Positions 61,898 through 64,000 of a DNA stretch of 64,000 nt are shown piece by piece. The position numbers and the translations under genes are program-made. A model generated the notes under the pieces. The model was not told the DNA's origin and searched no databases. It worked only from the letters and a program-made list of their open reading frames with translations. The DNA comes from Bacteroidota bacterium (lineage in GTDB: Bacteria; Bacteroidota; Bacteroidia; UKL13-3): NCBI GenBank assembly GCA_027484685.1, contig JAIXSO010000031.1, positions 1 through 64,000 of the forward strand, given 5' to 3'. Position 1 is the first letter of the stretch; each line of letters begins with the position of its first letter.

Positions 61898-63340
61898 ATG
61901 AAAACAAAAAAAATAACGGTAGCAAAAGGCGATGGAATTGGTCCAGAAATAATGGATGCAACTTTAAAAATAATTTTAGCAGCAGGCGCAAAAATTGAAG
62001 TTGAAGAAATTGAGGTTGGGGAAAAAGTGTATTTGGCTGGAAACTTGGCAGGCATTGATAAAGCCAGTTGGGATATAATTAGAAAAAACAAGGTGTTTTT
62101 AAAAGCACCCATTACTACCCCACAAGGAGGAGGATATAAAAGTTTAAATGTAACTACCCGTAAATTTTTAGGATTATATGCCAATGTAAGGCCTTGCGCA
62201 AGTTTACACCCTTATGTAAGCACCAAACATCCGGTAATGGATATTGTAATTATTAGAGAAAACGAAGAAGATTTATATGCTGGTATTGAGCATCAACAAA
62301 CTGATGAAGTGGTGCAATGCTTAAAATTAATTAGCCGCCCAGGATGTGAAAAAATTGTTCGTTACGCATTTGAATATGCTAAACAATATGGTCGCAAAAA
62401 AGTAACATGTTTTACCAAAGATAATATAATGAAACAAACGGATGGTTTGTTCCATCAAGTGTTTGATGAAATTGCAAAAGAATATCCTGAAATAGAAAAC
62501 GAGCACTGGATTATAGATATTGGCGCAGCAAAAATGGCCGATACTCCAGAGTTATTTGATGTAATAGTAATGCCTAATTTATATGGTGACGTACTTTCTG
62601 ATGTAGCAGCACAAATTGCAGGTTCGGTTGGGCTTGCAGGCTCGGCTAATATTGGTGAAGAGTGTGCCATGTTTGAAGCTATTCATGGCTCAGCACCACG
62701 CAGAGCAGGGCAAAATATGGCTAACCCTTCAGGTTTATTGCAAGGAGCTATTCAAATGCTTTGCCATATTGGGCAAACTGAAGTTGCTGAAAAAGTACAA
62801 AATGCTTGGTTAACTACTATTGAAGAAGGTATTCATACTTATGATATTTTTAAAGAAGGAACAAGTAAACAAAAAGTTGGAACCAAAGAGTTTGCAGATG
62901 AAGTAATTAATAATTTAGGTAAAAAACCTAGTTTACTAAAAGAAGTGGTTTACAAAAAAAATGTGGTGCTCAATTTACCAAAATATGTTAGAAAAGAACC
63001 TGCTAAAAAAGACCTAGTTGGAGTTGATTTATTTGTTCACTTTAGTAATTACGAGGTGGATGATTTAGTAAAATTAATAGCAATATTAAATAGCACCAAA
63101 CTAGAGTTAAGTATGATTACTAATCGAGGAATAAAGGTTTGGCCTGAGGGTTTTAAAGAAACTTTTTGTACTGACCATTGGCGTTGCAGATTTAAACCAA
63201 CTAAAGGTAATTTAATCAATAAAAACGATATTATAGAATTACTAATAAGTGCTTATCAACATGATATTGATATTATAAAAACTGAAAATTTATACGAGTT
63301 TGATGGTAAACAAGCTTACTCATTAGGACAAGGACAGTAA
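61898..63340 (+). CDS. NADP-dependent isocitrate dehydrogenase, long type
   Basis: Oxidative decarboxylation of isocitrate to 2-oxoglutarate in the TCA cycle. The 480 residues comprise the usual core (GDGIGPEIM at 11-19, RENEEDLYAGIEH, MPNLYGDVLSDVAAQIAGSVGLAGSANIG, HGSAPRRAGQNMANP) plus a C-terminal extension of about 130 residues (350-480) seen in the long form known from Thermus and rickettsiae. The cofactor is inferred from the family type, not from a mapped residue. It is the first of three plus-strand genes. Confidence 0.92.
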   Translation: MKTKKITVAKGDGIGPEIMDATLKIILAAGAKIEVEEIEVGEKVYLAGNLAGIDKASWDIIRKNKVFLKAPITTPQGGGYKSLNVTTRKFLGLYANVRPCASLHPYVSTKHPVMDIVIIRENEEDLYAGIEHQQTDEVVQCLKLISRPGCEKIVRYAFEYAKQYGRKKVTCFTKDNIMKQTDGLFHQVFDEIAKEYPEIENEHWIIDIGAAKMADTPELFDVIVMPNLYGDVLSDVAAQIAGSVGLAGSANIGEECAMFEAIHGSAPRRAGQNMANPSGLLQGAIQMLCHIGQTEVAEKVQNAWLTTIEEGIHTYDIFKEGTSKQKVGTKEFADEVINNLGKKPSLLKEVVYKKNVVLNLPKYVRKEPAKKDLVGVDLFVHFSNYEVDDLVKLIAILNSTKLELSMITNRGIKVWPEGFKETFCTDHWRCRFKPTKGNLINKNDIIELLISAYQHDIDIIKTENLYEFDGKQAYSLGQGQ

Positions 63341-63360
63341 TTAGATATAAAACCCTAGAA

Positions 63361-63606
63361 ATGAAAGTAAATTTAATACAAGGGCATTTTGAAAGTGCAG
63401 ATGCAATAGAAATTATTACACAAATAATACATGTAAAAATAAAGTATCACGAAAATAAAATAAAAACTACTAGTAGTGAGGAAGAAATAAAAATGCGTGA
63501 AAATAGAATCATAAAACTACAAAGAGATTTATTTGAAATCCGCAATTTTATTGACTCAAAAAAAGATTTTATTGATTTACATGCCGAACTAAATTTAGTA
63601 AAATAA
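63361..63606 (+). CDS. Small helical hypothetical protein
   Basis: An 81-residue, charged, mostly alpha-helical protein with coiled-coil-like heptads (residues about 22-60, EEEIKMRENRIIKLQRDLFE). No family recognised. It starts 20 bases after isocitrate dehydrogenase, and its stop overlaps the next ATG by one base (TAATG), so it is probably co-expressed with both neighbours. Confidence 0.7.
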   Translation: MKVNLIQGHFESADAIEIITQIIHVKIKYHENKIKTTSSEEEIKMRENRIIKLQRDLFEIRNFIDSKKDFIDLHAELNLVK

Positions 63607-64000
63607 TGTATTTGGGGAAAAATATTGTAATAGCTACAAAACATAAAAAGGAGCAAGTAATTGCTCCTTTGTTGTTAACCGAATTAGGTTTAAAAACCAT
63701 AATTATTCCAACTATTGATACCGACACCTTAGGTACTTTTACAGGCGAAGTAGAAAGAACTTTCAGTCCGTTTGAAACTGCTATAAAAAAATGTAAAATG
63801 GCATTGCACAATTCAAATACAACTTTAGCCATAGCAAGCGAAGGTTCATTTGGCCCGCATCCTAGCATGTATTTTATAAATGCCGATGATGAATTATTGG
63901 TATTTTACGACAAGGAAAATAAAATCACTATAACAGCACGTGAAGTAAGCACTGAAACTAACTTTAATGCCCAAACAATTGAAACATTTAATGAGTTAAA
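63606..64000 (+). CDS. DUF6671 family protein (partial, runs off the window)
   Basis: The first 131 residues of a protein with the DUF6671 layout: IVIATKHKKEQVIAPLL, IDTDTLGTFTGEVERTFSP, LAIASEGSFGPHPSMYF. The frame is open to the last base. The function is unknown to me. It is coupled to the preceding 81-residue gene by a one-base overlap. Confidence 0.85.
   Translation, partial: MYLGKNIVIATKHKKEQVIAPLLLTELGLKTIIIPTIDTDTLGTFTGEVERTFSPFETAIKKCKMALHNSNTTLAIASEGSFGPHPSMYFINADDELLVFYDKENKITITAREVSTETNFNAQTIETFNEL

Overview
The window is AT-rich bacterial chromosome of a Bacteroidota member; the class cannot be fixed from the sequence alone. Five loci encode, or are relics of, proteins carrying type IX secretion system (T9SS) C-terminal sorting signals. 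There is a PorP/SprF-family outer-membrane protein next to a gliding-motility-type (type B) sorting domain. Ribosome binding sites are absent or weak, the one convincing promoter element matches the TAnnTTTG type, and Bacteroidota-typical families occur (DUF2851, SDR-type threonine dehydrogenase, L25/Ctc, DUF6671). No prophage, insertion sequence, CRISPR array or plasmid gene was seen, so this looks like ordinary chromosome interspersed with secreted and surface proteins and small palindromic repeats.

Layout. 1-3.4 kb: malate dehydrogenase and a DUF695 protein. 3.4-9.4 kb: a two-gene surface unit, a 1476-residue lectin/LamG adhesin with a type B sorting domain followed by a PorP/SprF-OmpA fusion. 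9.4-12.9 kb: a membrane-anchored LAS/MepA-like metallopeptidase, a flavin monooxygenase with an added DnaJ-like cysteine module, and a secreted protein of unknown role. 13-20.3 kb: a 2454-residue beta-helix adhesin with 291-bp tandem repeats and a type A sorting domain. 21.1-27.5 kb: a minus-strand operon starting at ribD and passing through an EamA transporter, YigZ, a T9SS-sorted thermolysin-like peptidase and an SDR to a GT-C-like membrane protein.

27.7-31.8 kb: an AlbA_2 protein, a small conserved protein, a folded intergenic element, an operon of an alkyltransferase-like protein and a ureohydrolase-fold protein that has lost its metal ligands, and an extended SDR. 31.9-37.2 kb: an alpha-glucan set (GH57, GT-B glycosyltransferase, divergent GH31). 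37.5-46.1 kb: small membrane and secreted proteins of unknown role, a YihY operon, an SDR-type L-threonine 3-dehydrogenase, and a decayed T9SS-cargo gene. 46.4-49.2 kb: a secreted endonuclease I. 49.3-64 kb: housekeeping genes (pyrF, rplY, prs, tRNA-Gln, DedA, rsmI, lnt, isocitrate dehydrogenase) among small conserved proteins.

Most notable for follow-up: the adhesin plus PorP-OmpA pair as a possible dedicated secretion/anchoring module; the ureohydrolase pseudoenzyme in an operon with a cysteine-less DNA alkyltransferase homologue; the 84-nt branched element at 29034-29117; two interspersed palindromic repeat families; and the T9SS-cargo pseudogene at 44.3 kb. No clearly new multi-gene defence or mobile system was found.
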